The translations under genes and the position numbers were made by a program. A stretch of 35,398 bases of DNA from Firm-04 sp964392175. GTDB lineage: Bacteria > Bacillota > Clostridia > Oscillospirales > Ruminococcaceae. This document shows, in pieces, positions 23,996-32,867 of this stretch. Numbering within the stretch: the stretch's first letter is position 1; each line of letters starts with the position of its first letter. The notes below the pieces were generated by a model. It did not search any database, had not been told where the DNA came from, and saw only the letters and a list, made by a program, of their open reading frames with translations. The stretch lies in assembly GCA_964392175.1 (NCBI GenBank), contig CAYMOJ010000019.1:1-35398 (forward strand), read 5' to 3'.

Positions 23996-24062
23996 GTGGA
24001 TATCACGCTTTCTTTCGCAAAAAACAGTGCCGAGCACGCGCACATCGAATTTCGAGAAAAAT

Positions 24063-24079
24063 TTATCGTTTTTCGATAA
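24063..24079. promoter_or_regulatory. Palindrome upstream of the DUF2975 promoter, possible operator
   Basis: TTATCG, 5 T bases, CGATAA. It ends 8 bases before the -35 box (24087). The same operon encodes a small HTH regulator, so autoregulation is possible. Confidence 0.35.
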
Positions 24080-24086
24080 TTTTCTA

Positions 24087-24115
24087 TTGACAAACGAGAA
24101 AATTTGTGCTATACT
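24087..24115 (+). promoter_or_regulatory. Promoter of the DUF2975 operon
   Basis: TTGACA at 24087-24092, 17 bases, TATACT at 24110-24115, then RBS AAAGGAGTG and ATG at 24149. Confidence 0.8.
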
Positions 24116-24148
24116 GATATCAATCAATTTCAAAGGAGTGTTACACAT

Positions 24149-24601
24149 ATGACAAAGCAGTGGAAACCTTCCCATTCCTTATTTTTAAGCCGCGCCCTGA
24201 CCATCGCTGTATTCGTCGGGCTGACCGCCCTGCCGTTTTGCATCCCCATCATGACCGAATGGTATGATGCAGTATCAGGGCAAGCACCCATTGCTACCCT
24301 GTTGAACATCGTACTGTATTGCTCGGATGCAATCGGTTTTGTTGCAATATGGTGTCTGAATCGCCTGCTCAACAATATCCGTCGGCAAAATATCTTTGTA
24401 GATGGCAATGTTACCTGCCTGCGCGTGATCTCATGGTGCTGCTTTGGCATCGCCGTGATTTTTACCGTATTGGGCTTCTGGCGCTCACTGGCATGGATGA
24501 TTACCTTTGCCGCTGCCTTCTTCGGCTTGATACTGCGCGTGCTGAAAAATGTATTCGAGCTTGCCGTAGAAATGCGGCAAGAAAACGACTACACCATTTG
24601 A
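24149..24601 (+). CDS. DUF2975 family membrane protein
   Basis: 150 residues from ATG 24149 (AAAGGAGTG upstream). Four predicted membrane segments (about 14-34, 48-70, 95-115, 118-138). The segment RRQNIFVDGNVTCLRVISWCC is the typical DUF2975 core (N-I-F-x-x-x-N-x-x-x-L-R-x-I-S). Members of this family are almost always encoded next to a small HTH regulator of the YozG type, as here (23 bases downstream). The function is unknown. Confidence 0.88.
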   Translation: MTKQWKPSHSLFLSRALTIAVFVGLTALPFCIPIMTEWYDAVSGQAPIATLLNIVLYCSDAIGFVAIWCLNRLLNNIRRQNIFVDGNVTCLRVISWCCFGIAVIFTVLGFWRSLAWMITFAAAFFGLILRVLKNVFELAVEMRQENDYTI

Positions 24602-24624
24602 GCCGTGAAAGGAAGTGAGCGATC

Positions 24625-24849
24625 ATGCCGATTATTGTAAATCTGGATGTGATGATGGCAAAGCGCAAAATCTCTGCGGGAGAACTGGCAGAGCGCATCG
24701 AGATCACACCTGCAAACCTTTCGATTCTAAAAAATAACAAAGCAAAAGCCATTCGTTTTTCCACATTGGAAGCAATCTGCAAAGCACTGGATTGTCAACC
24801 GGGAGATGTGCTTGCTTACACCGATGAAGATACGGAAAGAAAGGAGTAA
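24625..24849 (+). CDS. Small Cro/XRE-type HTH regulator (YozG-like)
   Basis: 74 residues. The frame has the HTH pattern IVNLDVMMAKRKISAGELAERIEITPANLSILKNNKAKAIRFSTLEAICKALDCQPGDVLAY in which the recognition helix region ITPANLSILKNNK is clear. This is the short regulator paired with DUF2975 membrane proteins in many Bacillota. A binding site GGAAGTGAGCG precedes ATG 24625. It may bind the palindrome at 24063-24079 or form a control unit with the membrane partner. Confidence 0.88.
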   Translation: MPIIVNLDVMMAKRKISAGELAERIEITPANLSILKNNKAKAIRFSTLEAICKALDCQPGDVLAYTDEDTERKE

Positions 24850-24854
24850 TCGCT

Positions 24855-26366
24855 ATGGATTATCATTTGTCTACAGCACAGCCGAATCCACCTGTTATCA
24901 CCAAGCCGCAAAGAAATTTTCAGCCCCATGATGCAATATCTGCCGTAGGCTGTATGGTGCTGGGATTTCTGTTTGCACGCTATCTGGTGGTTCTTCCCGA
25001 TGGCTTTGTAACTTCTGCCGTGTTCTTGCTGATGTTTTTCTGCACGTTGTGGTATCATCACAAATGCGGCTACAAAACACAGGTCGGGCAAAAAGTATTA
25101 GCCGTTGTAATTTGTCTATTCGCGTGCAGTTTTTCGGTAACGGCAAGCCCCCTGCTGCACACATTCACCGCAGTGTTTCTGATCATAGCAATGTGTTGGT
25201 ATCACTACGCCGTCGCCCATGGTCACAATCGCATTCCGCGATTCTTTTTCTTCTACCTCACAAGACTGCACATAATGGATGAGTTCGGCGCGGGATATGA
25301 GGTTATCGGCAAGCGTCTAAAAAACAGCAAAGTGGGCAGCAAGCTGCGTATGATCTGCATTAGTCTATTGATCAGTCTGCCACTGACATGGGTTGTTGCA
25401 GCGCTGCTTTCCTCCGCTGATGCAGGAGTTGCCACATTGTTAAAGCACATCGGCAAGCTGTTTACAGAGGATTTCTTCGAGATTTTCTGGGAATTCCTGA
25501 TTGGTCTTTTGGTGGGCGCATGGATGTTCGCTGCAATGTACTGTGCCACCAACAAGACTCGTTACCCTGAGATCTGCGACACGGCATTTGAACAGGAACT
25601 GGAAAAGAAACGCATCATCCCCACACTGGGACTGTGCGCATCCATCACCCCAATCTGCCTGCTGTATGCAGCATATGTCATCTCACAGATCAACTATTTC
25701 TGTTCGGCATTTTTCGGCAAGCTGCCCGATACCATGAGCTATGCTGAGTACGCTCGCCGTGGCTTTTTTGAGCTTTGCGCCATCGCTGTACTCAACCTCA
25801 TTGTAATTCTCGTGACCACCGGCTGCTGCAAGCACACCGAAGGCAAACAACCCACGGCAGCAAAAATCTACGGCTGTGTGATTTGCCTGTTTACACTGTT
25901 CATCATCGCCACAGCCATTGCCAAAATGGTACTGTATATCAATGCCTATGGTCTTACTCGTCTGCGCTTGTACACCACCTGGTTTATGGTACTACTTGCC
26001 ATTGTATTTGTGGTAATTCTTGCTATGCAGTTTACCAATCGGCTGCACCCTGCCCGTATTCTCGTTACAAGCTTTACCGTGATGTTCGCTTTGCTGGTGT
26101 TCTCCCGCCCCGATGCACTGGTGGCGGAATATAATATCACACGTTGGCAAAACGGTACCCTAAAAGACCCTGACTGGGGATTGATTTGCTCGCTTTCCGA
26201 TGACGCATACACCGTAGTCTGTCAACATTGGGGTGAACTACCCGAAGGAGTGCAGGCATATGTCAGCGACAAATACGACAATCATCGCTACGAGAAAACT
26301 CCGGAAACCACATGGAATTTTTCTACACAATATTTGCTGCACGCATGGGAGCTGAATCATGAATAA
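24855..26366 (+). CDS. DUF4173/DUF4153-like polytopic membrane protein
   Basis: 503 residues; ATG 24855 with AAGGAG upstream, 5 bases after the HTH gene. About ten hydrophobic segments occupy residues 30-395, and a 110-residue tail follows. The motif YAEYARRGFFELCAIAVLNL is the hallmark of DUF4153/DUF4173 proteins. The Cys-rich stretch TTGCCKHTEG and the Tyr-rich C-terminal segment are unassigned. Function unknown. It overlaps the next gene by 8 bases, so translational coupling is likely. Confidence 0.85.
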   Translation: MDYHLSTAQPNPPVITKPQRNFQPHDAISAVGCMVLGFLFARYLVVLPDGFVTSAVFLLMFFCTLWYHHKCGYKTQVGQKVLAVVICLFACSFSVTASPLLHTFTAVFLIIAMCWYHYAVAHGHNRIPRFFFFYLTRLHIMDEFGAGYEVIGKRLKNSKVGSKLRMICISLLISLPLTWVVAALLSSADAGVATLLKHIGKLFTEDFFEIFWEFLIGLLVGAWMFAAMYCATNKTRYPEICDTAFEQELEKKRIIPTLGLCASITPICLLYAAYVISQINYFCSAFFGKLPDTMSYAEYARRGFFELCAIAVLNLIVILVTTGCCKHTEGKQPTAAKIYGCVICLFTLFIIATAIAKMVLYINAYGLTRLRLYTTWFMVLLAIVFVVILAMQFTNRLHPARILVTSFTVMFALLVFSRPDALVAEYNITRWQNGTLKDPDWGLICSLSDDAYTVVCQHWGELPEGVQAYVSDKYDNHRYEKTPETTWNFSTQYLLHAWELNHE

Positions 26367-26736
26367 ACGGACACTGTATATCATTGCCAGCATAGTATTG
26401 CTTGGTGTTGAGATTTTGATCGGAATGTTCGCCAGCGGTTGGCTGCGCAGCTATTTTGGTGATGTACTGGTCATCATTTTACTATATACGCTGGTACGCA
26501 CAGTACTGCCCAAAATCCGCTACTGTGGGTTGCTGCCCACCCTGCTGTTGATTTTCTGCCAAATCGTGGAGGGCTTGCAGGCATGGGGCTTTGCCGACCG
26601 CATGGGCATCACCAATGAACTGCTGCGTATCATCATCGGCACATCTTTTGCGTGGGGCGATGTACTTAGCTACTGCATCGGTTTTATCCCCATTCTGCTA
26701 TGGGAGCTACGCTGTAAGCACTCTGTGAGGCAATAA
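26359..26736 (+). CDS. DUF2809-like membrane protein
   Basis: 125 residues, overlapping the end of the previous gene by 8 bases. Four hydrophobic segments cover most of the protein. IGMFASGWLRSYFGDVLVIILLYTLVR with GDVL and GTSFAWGDVLSYCIGFI are the typical DUF2809 features. Function unknown. Last gene of the cassette, ending at the terminator 26740-26780. Confidence 0.85.
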   Translation: MNKRTLYIIASIVLLGVEILIGMFASGWLRSYFGDVLVIILLYTLVRTVLPKIRYCGLLPTLLLIFCQIVEGLQAWGFADRMGITNELLRIIIGTSFAWGDVLSYCIGFIPILLWELRCKHSVRQ

Positions 26737-26739
26737 AGA

Positions 26740-26780
26740 AATCCACCCTATGTCACAAGCCGGACAAAGGGTGGATTTTT
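26740..26780. terminator. Bidirectional terminator between DUF2809 and SanA-like genes
   Basis: Stem AATCCACCCT / AGGGTGGATT with T runs on the plus strand (TTTTT). The minus-strand gene at 26748-27581 ends inside the stem (TAG at 26750-26748). On the minus strand only a short T run follows, so it mainly serves the plus strand. Confidence 0.8.
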
Positions 26781-27581
26781 GTTTTCAGAGTATATTCGCT
26801 CGGCAGAGGCGATTTTGTCGTTGGTGATATCCCCACTGCCAGCCAAAGAAACTGTTTCCCCCAGATAGGTGGGTTCGGGCTGCACAATGCACATGACGAA
26901 ATCTTTACAGCGTGCAAGTACTTCACGGAAATCACGCATTCCCTGCCCCCTGTACCGATGATAATCCGCATTGACTCCCTCCGCTTGCATTCCAAGCTGC
27001 CGTGCAATATATACCGCACGGTAGAGGTGATATTCCTGCGTTACCACCAACACACGCTCTGCCCCAAAGATTTCCTTGGCGCGATACATGGTTTCATAAG
27101 TAGAAAAGCCTGCGTGATCCATAAAAATATCTTCAGACGGCACCCCGGCATCTATGGCGTACTGCTTCATGACATTGACTTCATCATACTCCGGCTGTCC
27201 GTGGTCACCACTCATCAAGATTTTGGGTGCGACATTTTGCTGATATAGCGCAATGCCACGATCCAGACGATCGCGCAGCATATCGCTCGGGGTACCATCT
27301 GCCTTTACCAAGCATCCTAATACGATGATACAGTCGTAATTGCTGTTATTTTCTGCTATCACTTGCTCCGGTGCAAGCATACACGCCTCTGCGCTGTGTT
27401 TCACCCAGATATTCATCCCCGTAACCGTCATTCCACCTGCCGCAATACAACAGCCCATGATGATGCCAAGTCGCCTGCGGATGTGCTTTTTCCGCAAGAA
27501 GCATGGCATCTTCCGCTTTGATGACCAAAACCTTTTCATATTGGCGCAGAGATTCCCTATTGCCTTCTTGATATTTGCCAC
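26748..27581 (-). CDS. SanA/YdcF-like protein (DUF218)
   Basis: 277 residues from GTG 27581, which has GAAGGAG 6 bases upstream; the frame continues upstream to GTG 27626 and ATG 27608 but without a binding site. A basic N-terminus leads to one membrane segment (about residues 38-58). The DUF218 domain follows: CIIVLGCLVKADGTPSDMLRDRLDRGIALY, KILMSGDHGQPEYDEVNVMK, and STYETMYRAKEIFGAERVLVVTQEYHLYRA. SanA-type proteins are linked to envelope barrier function and vancomycin sensitivity in E. coli; the molecular role is unclear. C-terminal residues about 220-277 are unassigned. Confidence 0.85.
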   Translation of the reverse strand: MANIKKAIGNLCANMKRFWSSKRKMPCFLRKKHIRRRLGIIMGCCIAAGGMTVTGMNIWVKHSAEACMLAPEQVIAENNSNYDCIIVLGCLVKADGTPSDMLRDRLDRGIALYQQNVAPKILMSGDHGQPEYDEVNVMKQYAIDAGVPSEDIFMDHAGFSTYETMYRAKEIFGAERVLVVTQEYHLYRAVYIARQLGMQAEGVNADYHRYRGQGMRDFREVLARCKDFVMCIVQPEPTYLGETVSLAGSGDITNDKIASAERIYSENKNPPFVRLVT

Positions 27582-27718
27582 AAAATGCTCCTTCCAGGTT
27601 TGCTGCATCGAATATGGATACAGCACCCATTTTTTTCACAATCAAATGCAGAATTGACAGCGTGTTGATATTGATCCGCTGCACTATGATTGCAACCACC
27701 AGATGTGCAACACGAAAA

Positions 27719-27782
27719 TACCCCTTGCAATCGGCTTTCCAACATTTATGATAACATAAATGCAAGCTGATCGCAAGGGGTA
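27719..27782. repeat. 64-bp imperfect palindrome
   Basis: Outer arms TACCCCTTGC / GCAAGGGGTA, an imperfect middle (CAATCGGC / GCTGATCG), and an inner stem CATTTATG / CATAAATG with loop ATAA. It lies between the SanA-like gene and the 3' end of the BCAA operon. On the minus strand it is followed by TATTTTC, so it could be the operon terminator, but the length and nested stems look more like a mobile miniature repeat. No copy elsewhere in this window was noticed. Confidence 0.6.
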
Positions 27783-27845
27783 ACGCTTTAAGATTCCCTG
27801 AAGATTTCCTTAAGGCAGGCAGTACAGCATTGGTGCTGCCCTTTT

Positions 27846-28352
27846 TCAAAGATTGGTCACCTTGCGTAGCGTGGTACTGCCACGTTCCAGCGATACCACG
27901 CCTGTGCGACAAATCTCCAGAATGGTAAAATCACGCATCAGATTGATAAAATCATCGATCTTTCGCGTTTTTCCTGTCAGCTGATACATGATGGAATCCT
28001 TGGAATAGTCGATGGTCTTTGCACCGAATGCCTCCGCCGCAGCACGGATCTCATCTCGACACTGGGTATCATTTTGCATCTTTATGAGAAGCAACTCGCG
28101 ACTGACGGCGTTTTCTTCGCTGAGCTCACGCAAAGAACAAACATCAGGCAGCTTGTACAACTGGTTGATCAACTGCTGCTTGCTATCCTCTTCGCCATCA
28201 AAAGTCACCGTAATACGAGAGTAATCATTTGATTCGGTTTCGCTAACAGTCAGGTTGCTGATATTGAACTGTCGGCGACGAAACATACTCGTCACACGGT
28301 TCAGTACACCGGATTGGTTACGCACCAACACAGCCATGGTATAGCGATTCAT
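27846..28352 (-). CDS. ilvN: Acetolactate synthase small (regulatory) subunit
   Basis: 168 residues. The N-terminal ACT domain (residues about 2-75) has NRYTMAVLVRNQSGVLNRVTSMFRRRQFNISNLTV, the usual IlvN/IlvH start, and a second regulatory half follows (EICRTGVVSLERG at the end). It binds valine and activates the catalytic subunit. The ATG is 1 base after the ilvB stop codon, and the RBS GGGAGG lies inside ilvB. It is the last gene of the operon. A short hairpin-rich stretch follows downstream. Confidence 0.95.
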   Translation of the reverse strand: MNRYTMAVLVRNQSGVLNRVTSMFRRRQFNISNLTVSETESNDYSRITVTFDGEEDSKQQLINQLYKLPDVCSLRELSEENAVSRELLLIKMQNDTQCRDEIRAAAEAFGAKTIDYSKDSIMYQLTGKTRKIDDFINLMRDFTILEICRTGVVSLERGSTTLRKVTNL

Positions 28353-28353
28353 T

Positions 28354-30024
28354 TTAGATATCCTCCCTCTTCACGATGAGATCCTCCATGGTGCCACCGG
28401 GTGGCAGCATGGGCAATACCAATTCATCCTGTGCAATGGGGCAATCAATGACATAGGGCAAGTCAGCGGCAAACGCGCGCTGCAATGCGCAATGTAGCTC
28501 CTCAAGAGAAGTCACTGCCTCCCCGATCGCGCCAAAGGCACGCGCCACTGCACAAAAGTCAGTTTGGTGCGCAAACTCTGTTTGTGAATACCGTCCTTCA
28601 AAAAAGAATGTCTGCCACTGGTGCACCATCCCCAGTGTGCCATTGTTCATGATGAGGATCACCAGCGGCACATGATACCGTACCGCAGTGGCAAGCTCAT
28701 GCAAAGACATCCCGAAGCTACCATCTCCCGTGATCAGAACCGTGCGTTCTCCGGTGCCAAATGCCGCTCCCATCGCCGCACCCAAGCCGAAGCCCATGGT
28801 ACCCAGACCGCCACTGGAGATAAATCGTCGTGGCATATGAAAGCGCAAGGTCTGCGCTGCCCACATCTGATGCTGTCCCACATCGGTGGCAACGGGAGTA
28901 TTCTCCCCCAGATATGCATTGAGTGCGGAAACAACGTTGTAGGGGGTCAGCCCCTCTCGCCGATCTGACTGCGCAGCCTCGGTTGCGCGCAATGCTGCGA
29001 TTTGTTTCTTCCATGCAGGATGCTTTCTCGCTTTCAATAATGGCAACAGCTTCTGCAGTGTACATTGAACATCACCGCGCATTCCACAATCAGTCTGCAC
29101 GGTTTTGCAAAGCTCCGATCCATCCACATCAATATGTACAATCGTATCCGCCACTTTAAATTTGCTGCGATCACCGGTGACTCTATCGTTAAATCGCACG
29201 CCCAGTGCAATGATACAATCAGCGTGATACATCGCCAACGAAGACGCATAATGTCCATGCATCCCCTGCATACCCAGAAAACGCGGATGATCGGTTGGAA
29301 TCGCGGAAAGTCCCATCATTGAGCAACCCATAGGGGCATCAATCTTGTCGGCAAGGGCAAGCATTGCACTCTGTGCACCGCTTGATAGCACCCCACCGCC
29401 AAAGTAGATATAGGGTCTGCGGGCAGCATTGATATATTCCGCCGCCTGTGCAATGCGGATCTCCTTCGCGGCAAATGGTTCGGTGCGAGTCACAGGGGGC
29501 ATGGGCGTATACGCACACATCGCCATCTGCACATTCTTGGGGATATCGACCAACACCGGGCCGGGTCTGCCCGATTGTGCCAGCACAAATGCCTCACGCA
29601 GCGTATCGGCAAGATGTGCCACATCGCCCACAAAGTAATTGTGCTTTGTAATGGGCAGCGTGATACCCGTGATATCAATCTCCTGAAAGCTATCCGTACC
29701 GATTTGTGTGGTTGCCACATTGCCACAAATCGCCACCATCGGGACGGAATCCAGATGTGCCGTAGCAATGCCCGTCACCAAATTGGTCGCACCCGGCCCG
29801 GATGTAGCAAGCACCACACCGACCTTGCCCGTTGCTCTGGCATAGCCATCGGCGGCATGTGCAGCACCCTGCTCATGAGCGGTAAGAATATGCCGTATCT
29901 CCTGCTGATGGTGGTAAAGGCTGTCATATACATGAAGAATCTGACCCCCGGGATAGCCGAACACGGTATCACATTGCTGCTCCAACAGCACCTGTATCAC
30001 GATCTCTGCGCCGGATAACAGCAT
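28354..30024 (-). CDS. ilvB: Acetolactate synthase large (catalytic) subunit
   Basis: 556 residues; RBS GGGGAGGG before ATG. The ThDP enzyme joins two pyruvates, or pyruvate and 2-oxobutyrate, at the entry to valine, leucine and isoleucine synthesis. Visible are the catalytic Glu51 (LTAHEQGAAHAADGYARA), the FAD-linked middle domain, and the ThDP/Mg motif GDGSFGMS...IMNN. IPTDHPRFLGMQGMHGHYASSL is the typical middle segment. It sits between leuB and ilvN in the operon. ilvC and ilvD are not in the window. Confidence 0.97.
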   Translation of the reverse strand: MLLSGAEIVIQVLLEQQCDTVFGYPGGQILHVYDSLYHHQQEIRHILTAHEQGAAHAADGYARATGKVGVVLATSGPGATNLVTGIATAHLDSVPMVAICGNVATTQIGTDSFQEIDITGITLPITKHNYFVGDVAHLADTLREAFVLAQSGRPGPVLVDIPKNVQMAMCAYTPMPPVTRTEPFAAKEIRIAQAAEYINAARRPYIYFGGGVLSSGAQSAMLALADKIDAPMGCSMMGLSAIPTDHPRFLGMQGMHGHYASSLAMYHADCIIALGVRFNDRVTGDRSKFKVADTIVHIDVDGSELCKTVQTDCGMRGDVQCTLQKLLPLLKARKHPAWKKQIAALRATEAAQSDRREGLTPYNVVSALNAYLGENTPVATDVGQHQMWAAQTLRFHMPRRFISSGGLGTMGFGLGAAMGAAFGTGERTVLITGDGSFGMSLHELATAVRYHVPLVILIMNNGTLGMVHQWQTFFFEGRYSQTEFAHQTDFCAVARAFGAIGEAVTSLEELHCALQRAFAADLPYVIDCPIAQDELVLPMLPPGGTMEDLIVKREDI

Positions 30025-30048
30025 AGACTCCCTCCCCTCTTACGCAAC

Positions 30049-31116
30049 TCACTGTTTGTACAAATACTTGCAGATCAATTCACCGCACTCCTTGCAACCG
30101 ATCTGTTTCATACCCACCGACATAATGTCAGCGGTGCGATAGCCTGCATCTAACACATCAGATACGGCTTTTTCAATAGCATCCGCCTCCTTGGGCAGAT
30201 CAAAGCTATAGCGCAGCATCATCGCAGCGGAAAGGATCGTACCAATGGGATTTGCAATATCTTTGCCGGCGATATCAGGTGCCGACCCATGAATTGGCTC
30301 ATACAGACCGCAACTACTCTGCCCTAAACTGGAGGAAGGAATCATGCCGATCGAGCCTGTGATCATGGAGGCTTCATCCGAAAGAATATCGCCAAACATA
30401 TTTTCGGTAACAATCACATCAAACTGCGCAGGATTTTTCACGATCTGCATGGCACAATTATCCACGAGCATATCGGTCAAAGTCACATCGGGATATTCCG
30501 CTGTCAAACGATGCATTACAGATTTCCACAAGCGGCTGGAATCCAACACATTGCTTTTTTCCACTGAGCAAAGCTTGCCGTGGCGTTTCCTTGCCGTTTC
30601 AAAACCGATTCTGCCAATGCGCTCGATCTCTGCTTCGCTATATTGCAAAATATCCGTAGCAACACCGTTTTCGGTTTGGTGCTTGCCGAAATAGATACCG
30701 CCGATGAGTTCACGAACGATGATAAAATCAATACCCTGTGCCACAATGGATGCTTTCAGAGGCGAAGCATCCGCTAACTGCTGCCAGATTTTTGCAGGGC
30801 GATTGTTGGAGTACACTCCCATGCCTGCACGCAGACGCAGCAGACCCTTCTCAGGGCGCAGATGCCCGGGAACGCTGTTCCATTTGTCGCCACCCACAGC
30901 ACCCAGCAAAACGCTATCGGAAGCAAGACATTTTTCCAGTTCATGGTCGGGCAGAGGATCACCGTATTTGTCAATGGCACAACCGCCCATATCCACAGAA
31001 GTATAGGTAAATGTATGCCCGTACAATGCGGCGATCTTGTCCAGCACGGCAAGTGCCTGTGCAACGATCTCAGGGCCGATGCCATCACCGCGGATCACAG
31101 CAATTTGTTTATTCAT
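30049..31116 (-). CDS. leuB: 3-isopropylmalate dehydrogenase
   Basis: 355 residues, the normal LeuB length. It oxidises and decarboxylates 3-isopropylmalate with NAD. Visible are the N-terminal AVIRGDGIGPEIV, the substrate arginines in LLRLRAGMGVYSNNRP, LLVDNCAMQIVKNPAQFD, the metal-binding FGDILSDEASMITGSIGMIPSSS, and HGSAPDIAGKDIANP near the C-terminus. It overlaps leuD by 8 bases, consistent with coupled translation. Confidence 0.97.
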   Translation of the reverse strand: MNKQIAVIRGDGIGPEIVAQALAVLDKIAALYGHTFTYTSVDMGGCAIDKYGDPLPDHELEKCLASDSVLLGAVGGDKWNSVPGHLRPEKGLLRLRAGMGVYSNNRPAKIWQQLADASPLKASIVAQGIDFIIVRELIGGIYFGKHQTENGVATDILQYSEAEIERIGRIGFETARKRHGKLCSVEKSNVLDSSRLWKSVMHRLTAEYPDVTLTDMLVDNCAMQIVKNPAQFDVIVTENMFGDILSDEASMITGSIGMIPSSSLGQSSCGLYEPIHGSAPDIAGKDIANPIGTILSAAMMLRYSFDLPKEADAIEKAVSDVLDAGYRTADIMSVGMKQIGCKECGELICKYLYKQ

Positions 31117-31603
31117 GAGCTGCCTCCTTTAATGATGCAAGCAAGCCACCTTTACGAATAATATCTTGAATAAAAGGTGGAAAAGGCTGTGCCTGATAGG
31201 TCTTGCCTGTTGTTTCATCGGTGATAATGCCCGTATCAAAATTGACAGATATGGTATCATCAGCGGCAATTTCCTCGGCTGCCTGTTCACATTCTAAAAT
31301 GGGCAGCCCGATATTGATGGCATTGCGATAGAAAATCCTTGCAAAGCTTTTGGCGATGACACAGCCCACGCCACAAGTCTTAATACAAAGCGGAGCGTGT
31401 TCGCGGGAAGACCCGCAGCCGAAGTTCCATCCTGCCACGATCACATCCCCTGCTTGTACATGGCTGACAAATTCCTTGTCAATATCCTCCATACAATGCA
31501 GCGCAAGTTCATTGGCATTGGGCGTATTGAGGTATCGAGCAGGTATAATGACATCGGTATCCACATTATCGCCGTACCGAAATGCTGTTCCCCTGGTATT
31601 CAT
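31109..31603 (-). CDS. leuD: 3-isopropylmalate dehydratase small subunit
   Basis: 164 residues; the short type that pairs with the 419-residue large subunit. Visible are FRYGDNVDTDVIIPARYLN, the swivel-domain loop NFGCGSSREHAP, and a C-terminal alpha/beta segment with AKSFARIFYRNAINIGLPILECE. It lies 3 bases after leuC and overlaps leuB by 8 bases. In a few organisms such pairs also act as homoaconitase or citraconate hydratase; here the leu operon context settles the role. Confidence 0.95.
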   Translation of the reverse strand: MNTRGTAFRYGDNVDTDVIIPARYLNTPNANELALHCMEDIDKEFVSHVQAGDVIVAGWNFGCGSSREHAPLCIKTCGVGCVIAKSFARIFYRNAINIGLPILECEQAAEEIAADDTISVNFDTGIITDETTGKTYQAQPFPPFIQDIIRKGGLLASLKEAAHE

Positions 31604-31606
31604 GGG

Positions 31607-32866
31607 TCAATCCTCCCTATACTCCGTAATATAGCCCGTCAGGGCACTGGCAGCAGCGGTAAAAGGCGAAGCAAGATATACTTCACTTTCCACATGGCCC
31701 ATCCTGCCAACAAAATTGCGATTCGTAGTGGCGATACAACGTTCCCCAGCAGCCAAAATGCCCATATATCCGCCCAGGCACGGCCCACAGGTAGGTGTGG
31801 AAACCACTGCTCCTGCATCAATAAAAGCGGTCACATAGCCTCGTTCTATACACGCACGCAGGATCTGCATGGTGGCAGGAATAATGATACAACGCACGCC
31901 ATTCGCAATTTTTTTGCCATGCAACACACGGTAAGCAGCCTCCATATCCTCTATTCTGCCGTTAGTGCAACTGCCGATGACCACCTGATCGATCGTGATA
32001 TCATGCAGAGTGCTTGCAGGTTTGGTATTTTCCGGAAGATGAGGGCAGGCGACCGTCGGAACAATGCTTCCAAGGTCGATGGTAATGGTCTGCTCGTATT
32101 CCGCGTCCGCATCGGCAGCAAAGATTTGTGGCGTACGCTCACATCTTCCCTGCATATAGGCAAGTGTAATATCATCCACAGGGAAAATCCCATTTTTTGC
32201 GCCTGCCTCAATCGCCATATTACAAATGCACAACCGATCATCCATAGAGAGTGCTGCAACGCCCTCTCCCACAAATTCTAAACTGCGGTACAATGCACCG
32301 TCTACGCCGATCTGCCCGATGAGCGAGAGAATCACATCCTTGCCGCTACAATAGGGGGGAAGCTTCCCATTGAGCACCACACGAATGGCTGCCGGTACTT
32401 TGAACCATGCCTTACTCGTTGCCATACCGGCTGCCATATCGGTACTGCCAACGCCTGTGGAAAACGCTCCCAGTGCGCCATAGGTGCAAGTGTGGCTGTC
32501 TGCACCGATAATACAATCCCCCGCAGTCACAACACCTTGTTCAGGCAGCAAAGCGTGTTCGATGCCCATTTTGCCCACATCGTAAAAGTGGCTGATGCAC
32601 TGTTCACAGGCGAAGTCACGGCACTGTTTGCTCTGCTCAGCAGCTTTGATATCTTTGTTGGGCACAAAGTGGTCAAGCACGATAGCAATACGGTCTTTAT
32701 CATGAACAGAGCCAAACCCTGCCTTTTTATATTCGTTGATGGCAACCGGCGTGGTAATATCATTGCCCAGAATGATATCCAACTTCGCATGAATCAGCTG
32801 CCCCGGTGTAACCACCGGCAAACCGGCGTGCGCCGCAAGGATCTTTTGCGTCATAGTCATGCCCAT
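31607..32866 (-). CDS. leuC: 3-isopropylmalate dehydratase large subunit
   Basis: 419 residues, the HacA-like short type rather than the 466-residue type of E. coli. It uses a [4Fe-4S] cluster to isomerise 2- to 3-isopropylmalate. Cluster cysteines are in SCTNGR and PTCGPCLGG; GADSHTCTYGALG is the conserved substrate segment. Start ATG 32866 (MGMTMTQKI) has AAAAGG 5 bases upstream and GGGAGG further up. It begins one base after the leuA stop codon region. Confidence 0.96.
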   Translation of the reverse strand: MGMTMTQKILAAHAGLPVVTPGQLIHAKLDIILGNDITTPVAINEYKKAGFGSVHDKDRIAIVLDHFVPNKDIKAAEQSKQCRDFACEQCISHFYDVGKMGIEHALLPEQGVVTAGDCIIGADSHTCTYGALGAFSTGVGSTDMAAGMATSKAWFKVPAAIRVVLNGKLPPYCSGKDVILSLIGQIGVDGALYRSLEFVGEGVAALSMDDRLCICNMAIEAGAKNGIFPVDDITLAYMQGRCERTPQIFAADADAEYEQTITIDLGSIVPTVACPHLPENTKPASTLHDITIDQVVIGSCTNGRIEDMEAAYRVLHGKKIANGVRCIIIPATMQILRACIERGYVTAFIDAGAVVSTPTCGPCLGGYMGILAAGERCIATTNRNFVGRMGHVESEVYLASPFTAAASALTGYITEYRED

Positions 32867-32867
32867 A

